DNA of 64,000 nucleotides from CAWCWN01 sp963799245 (GTDB lineage: Bacteria; Chloroflexota; Ktedonobacteria; Ktedonobacterales; Ktedonobacteraceae), in assembly GCA_963799245.1 (NCBI GenBank), contig CAWCWN010000003.1:2480001-2544000 (forward strand). The letters are read 5' to 3'. The notes beneath the pieces are model-generated. The model was not told the DNA's origin. It worked only from the letters and a program-made list of their open reading frames with translations, and ran no database searches. The position numbers and the translations under genes were made by a program. Below, one piece after another: positions 35,815-44,716 of this stretch (position 1 is its first letter; the number at the start of each line of letters is the position of its first letter).

Positions 35815-36987
35815 TCACTCCTCGATGTTGGCGGAGTTCCGGATAACCTGCGCCAGTATGCGGATCCCCGCGTCGATTTCCTCGCGCGAGGCGCAGCTGA
35901 AGGCCAGGCGCATATGGTGCGCGCCGTCCGCGGGCTCCACGTAGAAACCCGCGCCAGCCGCCAGCGCGACCCCCTGTTGCAGCGCCAGGCGCTTGACCGC
36001 CTGAGCAAAGACTTCCTCGGGCAGACTGAGCCAGATGAAAAAGCCGCCTGCCGGGTGCGTCCAGCTGACGCCGGCCGGCATGTAGCGCTCAAGGGCGGCC
36101 AGCGCAACGTCACGGCGCTGTTTGTAGAGCGAGCGCAGGCGCAAAATATGCGCTTCCCAGGCGCCGCTGCGGCAGTACTCGCTAATGATGTTGGCCACGA
36201 AGGGGTTCGCGCCTCCTCCCATCTGTGTCGTGCCGCAATCGATACAGTGCTGGATGGCCTCTTCGGACCCGAGCAGCCACCCCAGGCGTAGGCCCGGCGC
36301 GAGCGTTTTCGAGAAGCTGCCAATACTCAATGCCTGCTGGCCGTTCGTCAGGGCGTAGAAGCTCGCCGTCGGCGCGCCTTCAAAGGAGAGATCGCGATAG
36401 ACATCGTCCTCGATGATCAGAAGATCATGCTGGCGTGCCAGGCTGATGATCGCAGCGCGCCGTTCCGCGCTGAGCGTGCTGCCGGTCGGGTTGTGAAAAT
36501 TTGGTATGGTATAGAGGATGGTGGGGTATTTGCCGCTCGCGTGCAGCCGCGCCAGTTGGTGTTCAAATGCACCTGGCAGCAGCCCATCCTCATCCATAGG
36601 GATGGAGGCCAGCTCGATGTGGTGGTCGCGAAATATCGAAATGGCGTCTACGTAGGTCGGCGCCTCAACCAGCACCACCCCGCCCGGCCTGGCGAACAGC
36701 CGCGCCAGCATATCTACGGCGTGTGTCGAGCCTGCGACCAGCATCAGGTTCGCGGGCCGGATTGAGAGGTCCTGTTCGCGATTGATTTTTGCGACGAGAA
36801 AATCGATGAGGCTCTGCGTGCCCCGTTCTGGCCCGTACTGCAGCGCTGTAAAGGCGTGGGGAGAGCCTATAACATGCTGCATGGCGCTGAGCAGTTCGGG
36901 GGTGAGGAGCGTCGTCGGGTCGGGATGACCAAGCGTCAATGAAATCGTATTCTCAGCTGTTCCCTGTGGTAAATCATATGAGGTCAT
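35815..36987 (-). CDS. PLP-dependent aminotransferase (class I, 2-aminoadipate/MocR-like)
   Basis: About 390 residues. The fold type I pattern is clear: substrate region LMLVAGSTHAVDML, EAPTYVDAI, PNFHNPTGSTLS, EDDVYRDL, and the cofactor Lys in SIGSFSKTLAPGLRLGW. It resembles LysN-type 2-aminoadipate or aromatic aminotransferases that are free-standing relatives of MocR regulators; no HTH is fused. The open frame extends to 37146, but the Met at 36987 follows an AAAGGG site and fits the family start. Substrate cannot be assigned. It is divergent from the helicase gene. Confidence 0.9.
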   Translation of the reverse strand: MTSYDLPQGTAENTISLTLGHPDPTTLLTPELLSAMQHVIGSPHAFTALQYGPERGTQSLIDFLVAKINREQDLSIRPANLMLVAGSTHAVDMLARLFARPGGVVLVEAPTYVDAISIFRDHHIELASIPMDEDGLLPGAFEHQLARLHASGKYPTILYTIPNFHNPTGSTLSAERRAAIISLARQHDLLIIEDDVYRDLSFEGAPTASFYALTNGQQALSIGSFSKTLAPGLRLGWLLGSEEAIQHCIDCGTTQMGGGANPFVANIISEYCRSGAWEAHILRLRSLYKQRRDVALAALERYMPAGVSWTHPAGGFFIWLSLPEEVFAQAVKRLALQQGVALAAGAGFYVEPADGAHHMRLAFSCASREEIDAGIRILAQVIRNSANIEE

Positions 36988-37225
36988 AATAGGCCCTTTG
37001 CATCTATGTGAATGATCGCTGCTACATACTTGCGTTGTGTTTTGAAGTTTACCTGTTCTGCATGTGTAATTGCAAGGCTTTTTTGTATGAGACGACCACC
37101 TCCTCATTGCCGGCGCCATAGCATACAAGTAATAGACAATGCTCATCGTTCTCTGATATACTCGCAGCAGAACTCGCGCTCGCCTTGAGTGTGAGCAGGT
37201 ACCCGTAGGTCGCTAGAATGTTAGC

Positions 37226-39502
37226 ATGGAGCATTTTTTGCGCCTGGATAACGAACTCTCTTTTGCTGATACCCTCCTCTCCGAGTTACGCGCCTGGGAG
37301 GGGACCAACGCGTCCATTACCTCAAGTCATGCGCTCCTTCCCCGCCCCGCGAACTTCGTGCCCATACCGGAAGATGTGTGGCCGTTCTTGCCTGCAGGTA
37401 TCGAGCGGCTTTACTCTCACCAGGCGCGGGTGCTGGAGCATGCTGTACGTGGAGAGCATGTGACGCTTGCGACGCCAACGGCTTCGGGCAAATCTCTCGC
37501 TCTGGCCCTGCCAGGCTTGCTCAAACGCGCCGGGCAGTGCGAGGCGACGATTATGTGTATCGCTCCTACCCGTGCCCTGGTCGAGCAGTGGACGAAGCAG
37601 GCTCAGGACTGGCACCCTGGGATCCATGTCGCCAGCTACACGGGGGACACGCCCAAGCACGAGCGGCGTAAGATCCGCGAGCGCGTCCAGTTTCTTGTGA
37701 CAACGCCGGACATGCTGCATATGGGCATCCTCCCCTATCACAACGGCTGGCGGCGCTTTCTGAGTTGCCTTGAAGACGTCTATATCGACGAGGGGCACGA
37801 ATATAGCGGTGTTTTTGGGTCGCATATGGCCTTGATCCTGCGGCGCCTGCGGCGCGTGGTCCTCGCTCATCGCGCGCAGGAGCCCTCGTTTCTCTTCGCC
37901 TCGGCGACGATCGGCAATCCCGCACAGCACGCCGAGCTGCTGCTGGGGGAAGCAGTGACCGCCATCAGCGAGAACGGGGCCCCCTCGGGAGGACGGCAGA
38001 TCGTGATCTGGCAGCCCCCTGAGGAGCGCGGCCACAGCGAGGAAAGCGCCAGGCTGATGGCCTACTTTGTCCAGCGGGGCGTTCGCAGCATTTTATTCGG
38101 CCAGGCACGGCAATCGGTCGAACGCCTGGTACGCCTGGTACGTGAGCAGCTCCCCCCCAGCCGCAGACAGGCGATCGCGGCCTATCGCGCCGGCTATCTG
38201 TACGAGCAGCGCCGGCAGCTACAGCGGCAGCTCACGGCCGGCGAGCTGCTGGGAGTGGTGGCGACGAACGCCCTGGAGCTGGGCATTGATATCGGCCACC
38301 TCGATGTATCTATCCTCGATGGCTATCCGGGAAGCGTGTCCAGTTTCTGGCAGCAGGCGGGCCGCGCGGGCCGGCGCGAGCGCAGTGGCCTGACTATTCT
38401 CGTCTTGCGCGCTGATGCCCTCGACCAGTATTTCTCGTTCCACCCCCAAAAGCTGTTGGAGCGCCCGGCGGAGGCCGCGCTCGTGAACAGCAGCAACCCG
38501 TATATTTTGCCGCGTCACCTGTTGTGCGCAGCCTTTGAGGAGCCGCTGACGCGTGAGGAGGTCGCGCTTTTTGGCCCGCGGGCCCAGCAGCACCTGGATG
38601 AGCTTGTTGCGCAGAGGGCCCTGCGCGAGCGCGGGGGAAAATACTATGCGGCCGACCTGCGCAGGAGCCCCGCCTATCAGGTCGCGCTGCGGCAGGTGGG
38701 TGAGCGGCTCGACCTGCTGCTCGGCGAGAAAAAGCTTGAGGAGACGGACATCCACCATGCGATCAGCGAGTGCTATCCCGGAGCCATCTACTACTCACAG
38801 GGTCGTTCGCACGTCGTGGAGCGGCTCGATCTCTCGCGCGGCACGATTTCCCTCTCGCCGCGTGAGGCAGCCTACTACACCGAGCCACTTGTACAGACTG
38901 ACGTGGAGATCCTCTGTACGGTGAGGCAGGCGCAGCGCATGTATTACGGCGATGTCCTCGTCACGCGCACCGTCACCTCCTATGTGAAGCGCCATAGCCG
39001 CTATCGCAGCGCGCTTGACCGTTGCGAGCTCGAGCAGCCGCTTGAGTCTCAACTTGAGACGAAGGCCCTGTGGATCCTGATCGAGGACGATATCGTGGCT
39101 GAGCTGAAAGCGCGTGGCTACGATCCCGCCGGAAGCCTGCATGCCGCGGAACACGGCCTCATCGCGCTGCTGCCGCTGTATGTGCTGGGCGACCGCAGGG
39201 ATGTAGGCGGGGTATCGGTCGTGCCCCTCCACCACCAGACTGAGCAGGCGACCATCTTCATTTACGATGGCTATCCGGGAGGTATGGGATATGCCGAGGG
39301 GGCCTATCAGCAGTTCGCTGCTCTTGCCAGGGCGACGCTGGAGACGCTGAGCGCGTGCCCCTGCGAAGGAGGCTGTATGTCCTGCATCCAGAGTCCGAAG
39401 TGCGGCAACAGAATCGGCCGTTGGACAAGCAGGGCGCCATCTTTCTCCTGCAGGTATGCCTGGGTTTGCGATAGCCTTGCCGCGGATATAGCATATGCAT
39501 GA
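37226..39502 (+). CDS. DEAD/DEAH-box helicase of the MrfA/Hrq1 type, C-terminus frameshifted
   Basis: A superfamily 2 helicase. Motif I is ATPTASGKS, motif Ia APTRALVEQW, motif II DEGH (IDEGHEY), motif III SATIGNP, motif VI QQAGRAGRRER. A DUF1998-like C-terminal part ends in the zinc cluster CPCEGGCMSCIQSPKCGN. MrfA acts in repair of mitomycin-type DNA lesions with the MrfB exonuclease; no mrfB is beside it here. After CGN the frame turns to unrelated residues, while the -1 frame reads RPLDKQGAIFLLQVCLGLR and stops at 39474. One missing base near 39411 explains this. Confidence 0.88.
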   Translation: MEHFLRLDNELSFADTLLSELRAWEGTNASITSSHALLPRPANFVPIPEDVWPFLPAGIERLYSHQARVLEHAVRGEHVTLATPTASGKSLALALPGLLKRAGQCEATIMCIAPTRALVEQWTKQAQDWHPGIHVASYTGDTPKHERRKIRERVQFLVTTPDMLHMGILPYHNGWRRFLSCLEDVYIDEGHEYSGVFGSHMALILRRLRRVVLAHRAQEPSFLFASATIGNPAQHAELLLGEAVTAISENGAPSGGRQIVIWQPPEERGHSEESARLMAYFVQRGVRSILFGQARQSVERLVRLVREQLPPSRRQAIAAYRAGYLYEQRRQLQRQLTAGELLGVVATNALELGIDIGHLDVSILDGYPGSVSSFWQQAGRAGRRERSGLTILVLRADALDQYFSFHPQKLLERPAEAALVNSSNPYILPRHLLCAAFEEPLTREEVALFGPRAQQHLDELVAQRALRERGGKYYAADLRRSPAYQVALRQVGERLDLLLGEKKLEETDIHHAISECYPGAIYYSQGRSHVVERLDLSRGTISLSPREAAYYTEPLVQTDVEILCTVRQAQRMYYGDVLVTRTVTSYVKRHSRYRSALDRCELEQPLESQLETKALWILIEDDIVAELKARGYDPAGSLHAAEHGLIALLPLYVLGDRRDVGGVSVVPLHHQTEQATIFIYDGYPGGMGYAEGAYQQFAALARATLETLSACPCEGGCMSCIQSPKCGNRIGRWTSRAPSFSCRYAWVCDSLAADIAYA

Positions 39503-39718
39503 AGAATGTTGAGAGCATCGCACAAGATCAGGGGATATGCGTCATGACCACTATCGACCTTGGCTTCTTTGCCCGTCGATAGTTGAGCTATAGGTATAAT
39601 TACCTAGATGGTTGTTACCTGGCGCCTGCCGCCTTCGTATCAAGAGAGGTAAGTAGACAGGATACGGTCATAGACGTGCCTGGTGATTTAGAAGAGGAAC
39701 AAAAGCGAACATGTCCAT

Positions 39719-40188
39719 TTGATATTGAACCATATTCCCATCATTGGCGCAGGCTTCGTCGCTGTGATGTTATTTATCGCGATTGCCTATCGCAATTACT
39801 TTATGGAGAAGGTCTCACTGCTATTTCTGGTGGCCATCGCGCTGACCACTGCCATCGTTTTTAAGACGGGCGATGGGACCGCCACCGCGGTCCAGAATCT
39901 ACCCGGTGTGTCGCAGCAATCAATTCTGGCGCCGCTCGTATCGGGCTGGTTTTGATGTTCATTGTTGGCTGCGTCTCGCTTGCTGGCCTGGTCTTTTTCA
40001 GAAAAAGAGACAAATTGCCACGCATATATGTTTTTGTCATCTTTGCGCTGACCGTCATCAGCACGGCCGTCTTTATCTGGATCGGCTATCTCGGCGGTCA
40101 GATCATGCACCCTGAGATTCGCCAGCAGTCGTTCATCGCGGCCCCCGTTATGGCTTCTGCGGTTTCCGGCATCATAGTGGGCAAGTAA
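39719..40188 (+). pseudogene. DUF2231-like membrane protein, frameshifted
   Basis: Two frames together make one protein of about 155 residues with four membrane segments. The first (from TTG 39719) reads ILNHIPIIGAGFVAVMLF ... LPGVSQQSILA; the second reads RIGLVLMFIVGCVSLAGL ... YLGGQIMHPEIRQQS. The NHIPIIG start and the GGQI(M)HPEIR end match DUF2231-type predicted membrane proteins. One base is missing near 39931. The start is also poor: the only ATG (39711) runs into a stop at once, so a second lesion is possible. It follows the damaged helicase gene. Confidence 0.65.
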
Positions 40189-40203
40189 GCGTTCTGGCGC
40201 GCT

Positions 40204-40621
40204 TCAGGACTGTCCCACGCGGTGGGCGGCAAGCTCTTCGAGATACAGAAGCAGGGCGGAATGGTCAAGGTCTCCGTGCCCGTTGGCTTCCAGCGAGGCG
40301 AAGATCTGGTCCACCTGGGCCGTGACGGGCAGCGGCACTCCATACCTGCGGGCCGTCTCCGCAGAGCACCTCCTCGACCTGGGTGGGCCCGGGCAGCATC
40401 GTGATCACCGCCGGGTCGAAGCCTGTATAATATGCCTCGCGCACGGCCGCGGGTGGCTCCGCAGGATGAATATAAATCGGTACATCCAGGGCCACGGCCC
40501 GCTCCAAAACAGGTAGGAAGGATGGATCATCCAGAAAGCGCCCATTCGTCGTGCCATTGGCCGGCGCGTCCTTGAATCCAAGCGAGCGTACCGCCCGCTC
40601 CAGCTCATCGGCCGCGGCCTC
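40204..40621 (-). pseudogene. Chimeric relic: amidohydrolase fragment joined to a 3-hydroxyisobutyrate dehydrogenase C-terminus
   Basis: Reading leftward from 40621 the frame gives ELERAVRSLGFKDAPANGTT then GRFLDDPSFLPVLERA and DVPIYIHPAEPP, an internal piece of an amidohydrolase-2 enzyme (metal His in IHPAEPP). Between about 40380 and 40340 it changes phase and the rest reads RRYGVPLPVTAQVDQIFASL then GHGDLDHSALLLYLEEL to a TGA at 40204. That end matches the C-terminal helices of beta-hydroxyacid dehydrogenases. No start codon and no complete domain exist. Two unrelated genes were fused by deletion. Confidence 0.65.
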
Positions 40622-40624
40622 AGG

Positions 40625-41215
40625 CTAGCTATGAAATGGCTCGTGTTGCCGCTGGATTTCCAGGGCTATTGAGGCATAAGCCTTGCACAAATAGGCTTCG
40701 AGTTTGCGCCAATCGCCCTCAACATCGCTCGAAGTCCTGCTGCTGATGAGGTCAACCGTATTGGCCGCGAGCATGCGCCATTCTGCCGACTCCTCTGCCT
40801 GCGCGGGAGACAGGTCGAACAGGGCGCTGTGCAGGGCCGTCAACGTTTGTAATAATTCCTCTTTGCCTGCTTTGCCTGCCAGGCGTCTGTGAACGTCGAA
40901 GTACTGCAACTCCAGGGCGGCGACCCGCTGCACATCATAGTGCAGGCCAGAATATCGCCGTGCCACAGCGTAGAACTTTGCAAGATATGCCAGCACTTTG
41001 TGTTCATCGTGCTCGACCGGTGCCCAGGCCAGTGATGCACGCGTCGTGTAGTAGGCGGCTGCCAGCGACTGCGGGAAGGGAATATGAAATTCCTCCTGGC
41101 AGAGCTGAACAAGCAGGCGCAGCATCCTGACCCACTTGCGATCATAGTATGCGTTCCACCCGGCAGCTTCAAAATAGGCCACACGCTCTGGCCGCAGGGG
41201 AAATGTCCTCGCCAT
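40625..41215 (-). CDS. Hypothetical helical protein (196 aa)
   Basis: An intact 196-residue protein with a strong GGAAGGAGAG site before the ATG at 41215. It starts MARTFPLRPERVAYFEAAGW and is mostly alpha-helical, with many aromatic residues in the first half (WNAYYDRKWVRMLRLLVQL). No catalytic motif recognised. Its first 100 residues have the feel of a hydrophobic-core helical bundle. The IS200/IS605 transposase gene lies just upstream on the same strand, so the element inserted close to this gene's promoter and may affect its expression. Confidence 0.7.
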   Translation of the reverse strand: MARTFPLRPERVAYFEAAGWNAYYDRKWVRMLRLLVQLCQEEFHIPFPQSLAAAYYTTRASLAWAPVEHDEHKVLAYLAKFYAVARRYSGLHYDVQRVAALELQYFDVHRRLAGKAGKEELLQTLTALHSALFDLSPAQAEESAEWRMLAANTVDLISSRTSSDVEGDWRKLEAYLCKAYASIALEIQRQHEPFHS

Positions 41216-41267
41216 GTCGATTCTCTCTCCTTCCAGTGGTGTACAGGGCCGAATTTATGCGCTTTCC

Positions 41268-41666
41268 TCATCGGTTCTTCTGGCCTTCTACATAGCATTT
41301 CAGTGTTTCCAGCGTCATGCCCCCTGTAGTCGCCACAAAATACGAGTTCGTCCACATGCTCGGTAAACGCCGTTTTAAGTGCGGAAACTCTTGACGAAGA
41401 TAGTGGCTGCTGGTTCCCTTAAAATTCTTCACCAGCCGATGAATACCGAATTGAGGGTCACAGCCAATAAGCAGATGGACATAGTCTGGCATGACTTCCA
41501 GTTCCACAAGCTCTTGCCCCCATGTTTCGATGGTTTCCATGAGAATTGTTATCAAGCGTTCATCGACTCCATTCACCAGCACTTTGCGCCGATATTTGGG
41601 ACAAAATACTACATGATAATGGCAGTTGCATGAGATGTTAGCATGTGTTTTCAGTTCATATTTCAT
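41268..41666 (-). mobile_element. tnpA: IS200/IS605-family transposase TnpA
   Basis: About 132 residues, the normal size of TnpA, which moves as single-stranded DNA. The Met at 41666 starts KYELKTHANISCNCHYHVVF and CPKYRRKVL. The place of the HUH motif reads MPDYVHLLIGCDP, so the first His is Tyr here; the second His is kept. The nucleophile Tyr is present in LKCYVEGQ near the C-terminus. No tnpB accompanies it. A strong hairpin (41679-41723) precedes it and is the likely left end. The right end near 41222-41267 could not be delimited. Confidence 0.85.
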
Positions 41667-41678
41667 GAATGTATTATA

Positions 41679-41723
41679 CCCCACAAACAATAGATACACT
41701 TGACCTATCTATTGTTTGTGGGG
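41679..41723. repeat. Left-end hairpin of the IS200/IS605 element
   Basis: CCCCACAAACAATAGATA (41679-41696) pairs perfectly with 41706-41723 across a 9-base loop. It lies 12 bases upstream of tnpA. In this family, subterminal hairpins are recognised by TnpA and can also block outside transcription or sequester the start. The remainder of 41724-42317 shows no gene except the tiny ORF at 41927-41998. Confidence 0.75.
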
Positions 41724-41926
41724 GTGCCTTATATCCCCCTGTCTGAAGGCCTGGGGGCTTACGTCGCGTATGCTAACAGAGAAGAATACGGGTGAGTGCG
41801 CGTATTGGATCACTCCGCTCGATCTCTTATCCAGGCCTACATATATATCTTATATATCTTAGCAAAGCCAGATGCATGCCGGGAGCCTTCCGCTTTGGCA
41901 TGGGCAAGGCCATGATGGAATCTGCG

Positions 41927-41998
41927 TCACTGACACAGCCATAGCACAGCAAGCAGGAACAAGGACATGAACAGCGACAGGAAGACAGGTCGGATCAT
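41927..41998 (-). CDS. Possible 23-residue hydrophobic peptide
   Basis: ATG at 41998 follows GAGGGGAGG by a few bases and encodes MIRPVFLSLFMSLFLLAVLW plus LCQ, then TGA. It would be a single membrane helix with one basic residue. It may be a small membrane peptide, or the leftover signal sequence of a deleted gene. It lies in the otherwise empty stretch beside the IS200/IS605 element. Confidence 0.3.
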   Translation of the reverse strand: MIRPVFLSLFMSLFLLAVLWLCQ

Positions 41999-42317
41999 AC
42001 GCCTCCCCTCAACGTGAAATCATGATCTTGGGAAGTTAGATGTAAGCTTAATGAGGTGCCTGTGCATCTGTCAAGCGGAGAACTGAGGACATGGAATTAT
42101 CCACCACCAATTGGGGGAGTACCAAACATACATATTGTGATAGGCTTGTGTTGATGAAGCCATCAAATGTGATGATCGTGTGAAACTCATGCTCTACCTA
42201 TTAATCAAAACCAGGCTAGTTGATTAGATAAGGAAAAACAGTGTTCATCGGCTGAAGAGAAAAACGCCCGCCGCGCAGGTGGAGGCAAGTGCCCAATATG
42301 GAGAGAGAGAAAAATCG

Positions 42318-42728
42318 ATGAGTCAAGCACAAAGACCTGTTGAGGATAGCACGCCTGATCGTATCCCCTCAATTAGGCTCGACCTTGTCGAGAAATCCGT
42401 GTGCGCATGGGAAGCGCACCTGAAGGTTGATCTGCCGAAGGGATATCATATCAGCGTGGTTCTCACCGAAGAGACAATTATTGAGGCGACTACGAGTAAA
42501 CCTTCAGGTATGACGCTGACATTCCAATTCGAGATATCAGCGGAAAGCATGTCTATCAGGATAACGGATCCCGATGGGGAAGCAGTGTTGGTTGATAACG
42601 GCTATTTGCATATCTCCAATCTGTGGGACAGGGAGTATGCTCATGCCGAAATCAGGTGCGAGACGAAGACGCGCCCCCTGTGCCCCTGCATGGTTTTCAT
42701 GGATAACATACAGCAACTTCCCACTTAA
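42318..42728 (+). CDS. Hypothetical protein (136 aa)
   Basis: The Met at 42318 follows GGAGAGAGAG; an open frame extends to 42279. The protein is soluble and beta-rich (ISVVLTEETIIEATTS, MTLTFQFEISAESMSIRITD) with a Cys-rich end (IRCETKTRPLCPC). No named family recognised. It lies directly upstream of the TetR fragment, 27 bases away, but shows no link to it. Confidence 0.6.
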   Translation: MSQAQRPVEDSTPDRIPSIRLDLVEKSVCAWEAHLKVDLPKGYHISVVLTEETIIEATTSKPSGMTLTFQFEISAESMSIRITDPDGEAVLVDNGYLHISNLWDREYAHAEIRCETKTRPLCPCMVFMDNIQQLPT

Positions 42729-42755
42729 TGCCTATCCGAATAACCTGGTAGTCCC

Positions 42756-43148
42756 TTGACAGGTGCTGTTATGATCCAGCCTGAGTACCAGGCTCTATTA
42801 CGAGTTGTCATCGCTGAACTGTGGCGCTTTCCTCAACTCGGGCCTTTGTTTCGTGCAACCGTACCGGAGCGTGGGCTCTCTCTCATAAGGGAATTGCTGC
42901 ATCAGGCCAGAGAGCAACACCTCATTGCCGACATAGATTTCGACGCAGTCACTCACACGCTGCTCGGCGGGCTACTCACGTATACTCTGTTCGAGGTGCT
43001 TTTGGCGGGAGAGGACGCACAGCCTCCATCTCTGGAGCGTGCTGATGCAGTTGTTGAGGTCATAATGCGTGCATTGACGCGAGAGACGCCGTCCCAAATC
43101 TTTTTCTCAGGAGAACATATTGTTTCGCAACCGAATACGCGCCTTTAA
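42756..43148 (+). pseudogene. TetR-family regulator, ligand-binding domain only (DNA-binding domain missing)
   Basis: A 130-residue frame that matches the C-terminal helical domain of TetR/AcrR regulators: PEYQALLRVVIAELWRFPQL and LLHQAREQHLIADID, then THTLLGGLLTYTLFEV. The N-terminal helix-turn-helix is absent, and the frame is closed by a TAA just upstream of the TTG at 42756. It overlaps the start of the next gene by 29 bases. In related genomes such a regulator often controls the downstream reductase. As seen here it cannot bind DNA on its own. Confidence 0.65.
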
Positions 43149-43533
43149 TAAGCGCTTCTTAAATCCGCTGATACTCAAATTTGCGGGTTTTTCCCGCAAC
43201 TCGTTTGCTGTCATTCGTCACATTGGTCGTCGCAGCGGAAAGTCGTATGAGACGCCGATCATCGTGAAGCAGGTGGGAGATCAATTTGTGATTGCGTTAA
43301 CGTATGGACCAGAGGTGGATTGGTATCGCAATATTCAGGCTGCTGGACATTGTACACTGCTCTGGCAGGGAAGAGTGTATAACCTTGAGAAGCCAGAGCC
43401 GATTGCAGTTCAAGCTGGCTTGCAAGCGTTTCCCCCTCCCCAAAACCTGATATTGCGGCTGGTGGGTATACAGCATTTTGTGAGCATGAAGTATCAGGAA
43501 GTTGGGAGGGCCTCGGAGACAGCCAAGGCCTGA
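43120..43533 (+). CDS. Deazaflavin(F420)-dependent nitroreductase-family oxidoreductase
   Basis: A 137-residue split-barrel protein of the DDN family. Motifs: IRHIGRRSGKSYETPIIV near residue 33, DWYRNIQAAGHCTLLWQGR near residue 70. The family uses F420 or sometimes other flavins to reduce diverse compounds. The start is TTG 43120 after an AGGAG site; translation would be coupled to the TetR fragment. Many Chloroflexota make F420, which fits, but cofactor and substrate are inferred from family only. Confidence 0.82.
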   Translation: MFRNRIRAFNKRFLNPLILKFAGFSRNSFAVIRHIGRRSGKSYETPIIVKQVGDQFVIALTYGPEVDWYRNIQAAGHCTLLWQGRVYNLEKPEPIAVQAGLQAFPPPQNLILRLVGIQHFVSMKYQEVGRASETAKA

Positions 43534-43816
43534 TGCATTTCTGGGGAGTAGCCTGCGATCTTACTGCAGAGGAAGCCGTTTCATGAACTCCCTTTCCATG
43601 AAAGCATTTACATATCAAATATAAGCTATATACGACATTACGGGCTTGCAAAACATTACATTTGGGCACTTTATTTATGTTATTACCAGTAATAAATTAT
43701 AGAAATACACATGGTTTTATGCTACATTGCTGACAAAGGACTCCACTATGCTGTAAGCAGCTAGTCAGGGCTTAATGCCAGCCAACAGCGTGCGTGTCAA
43801 GAAAAGGAGGCATGCT

Positions 43817-44353
43817 ATGCAAACAACAAGAAATACTGATCAATTGCTCAAATTTCTCTTTCTTGGAGCCATTGTAGGCATCATCGGTGGGGTCCTGATG
43901 ATAATATTTATTATGACTGCCACTGCCACCTACCTGAATATGGGCTTCTTCACCCCCCTGTACGCGATCGCAGTACCGCTCGTCGGACAGCAGCCGTTGA
44001 TAACCTCCATGACGGCTGGCACCTTCTACCTAGCCCCTGGCCCAGCTCTGCTGGGGCTGGTGGTTCACCTGCTGTGGTCGGCGTTGTGGGGTCTGATCTT
44101 TGGTTTGCTTGCACGTGGGCTGCATCTCACTGGAGGCAGGGCCATCATGGGTGGGTTAGTATACGGTGTGCTGGTCATGTTAATCATGATCTTCATCGTG
44201 GCACCCATTGTTGGTGCTTCCAATCTCTTGCTGCTGCTGGGCTCGTTCTCGTTTATCATCGCAAATGCGCTGTTCTATGGTCTGCCCCTGGGGTTGTGGC
44301 CGGTGCTACAGCCGCAGTTCTTCACTGGCCTCACCGCCCAGCATGCAGTCTAG
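43817..44353 (+). CDS. Hypothetical four-helix membrane protein
   Basis: About 178 residues with four or five hydrophobic segments, beginning with a short polar N-terminus (MQTTRNTDQLLKF). AAAGGAGG lies 6 bases before the ATG at 43817. Glycine-rich helices (GAIVGIIGGVLMIIF, LLARGLHLTGGRAIMGGLV) suggest close helix packing. No family recognised. The 280 bases before it are AT-rich and hold no gene. Confidence 0.65.
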   Translation: MQTTRNTDQLLKFLFLGAIVGIIGGVLMIIFIMTATATYLNMGFFTPLYAIAVPLVGQQPLITSMTAGTFYLAPGPALLGLVVHLLWSALWGLIFGLLARGLHLTGGRAIMGGLVYGVLVMLIMIFIVAPIVGASNLLLLLGSFSFIIANALFYGLPLGLWPVLQPQFFTGLTAQHAV

Positions 44354-44456
44354 GGAGTGGCCTGGTACATCTACGAAAGACGGACCGACACTGTTAGCGC
44401 CTATGTACGCAACCACACTGAAAAAGGTCGAAATTCAGGCGGCCAAAGGATGAACG

Positions 44457-44675
44457 ATGCGGATATCGCATTTCGCAATCACTTTGGCCACCGATTTCGT
44501 CGACCAGTTGAAGGGATGGGCCCAGGCGTTTCATTCAGAGACAAATGCCACCACAGAGAGTCCGCCTTTTTCGCAGAGCGCAGCTAACGTGAGAATCAGC
44601 CAGTTTGCACCGGCTACCGGCGAATCGAGTACGGAGCGGCTCCCCGACAGGCACTATCAATTGCCTTCTGCTTGA
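44457..44675 (+). CDS. Possible small hypothetical protein (72 aa)
   Basis: The ATG at 44457 follows AAAGGATG. The 72 residues are polar with a short helical start (MRISHFAITLATDFVDQLKG). No similarity recognised. The rest of 44354-44716 contains nothing else that I can identify. Confidence 0.3.
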   Translation: MRISHFAITLATDFVDQLKGWAQAFHSETNATTESPPFSQSAANVRISQFAPATGESSTERLPDRHYQLPSA

Positions 44676-44716
44676 CCCCGAAGTTTACGACAGAACAACG
44701 CTGTCAGATGGCAGCG

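Noticed and set aside
35753..35944. ORF downstream of the orphan promoter
   Set aside because: It overlaps the 3' end of the aminotransferase gene in antisense and lacks a ribosome-binding site, so it does not explain the promoter.
41735..41757. CCCCC...GGGGG hairpin near the IS200/IS605 element as its second end
   Set aside because: The stem is only five bases and lies outside the strong left-end hairpin; position and strength do not fit a right end.
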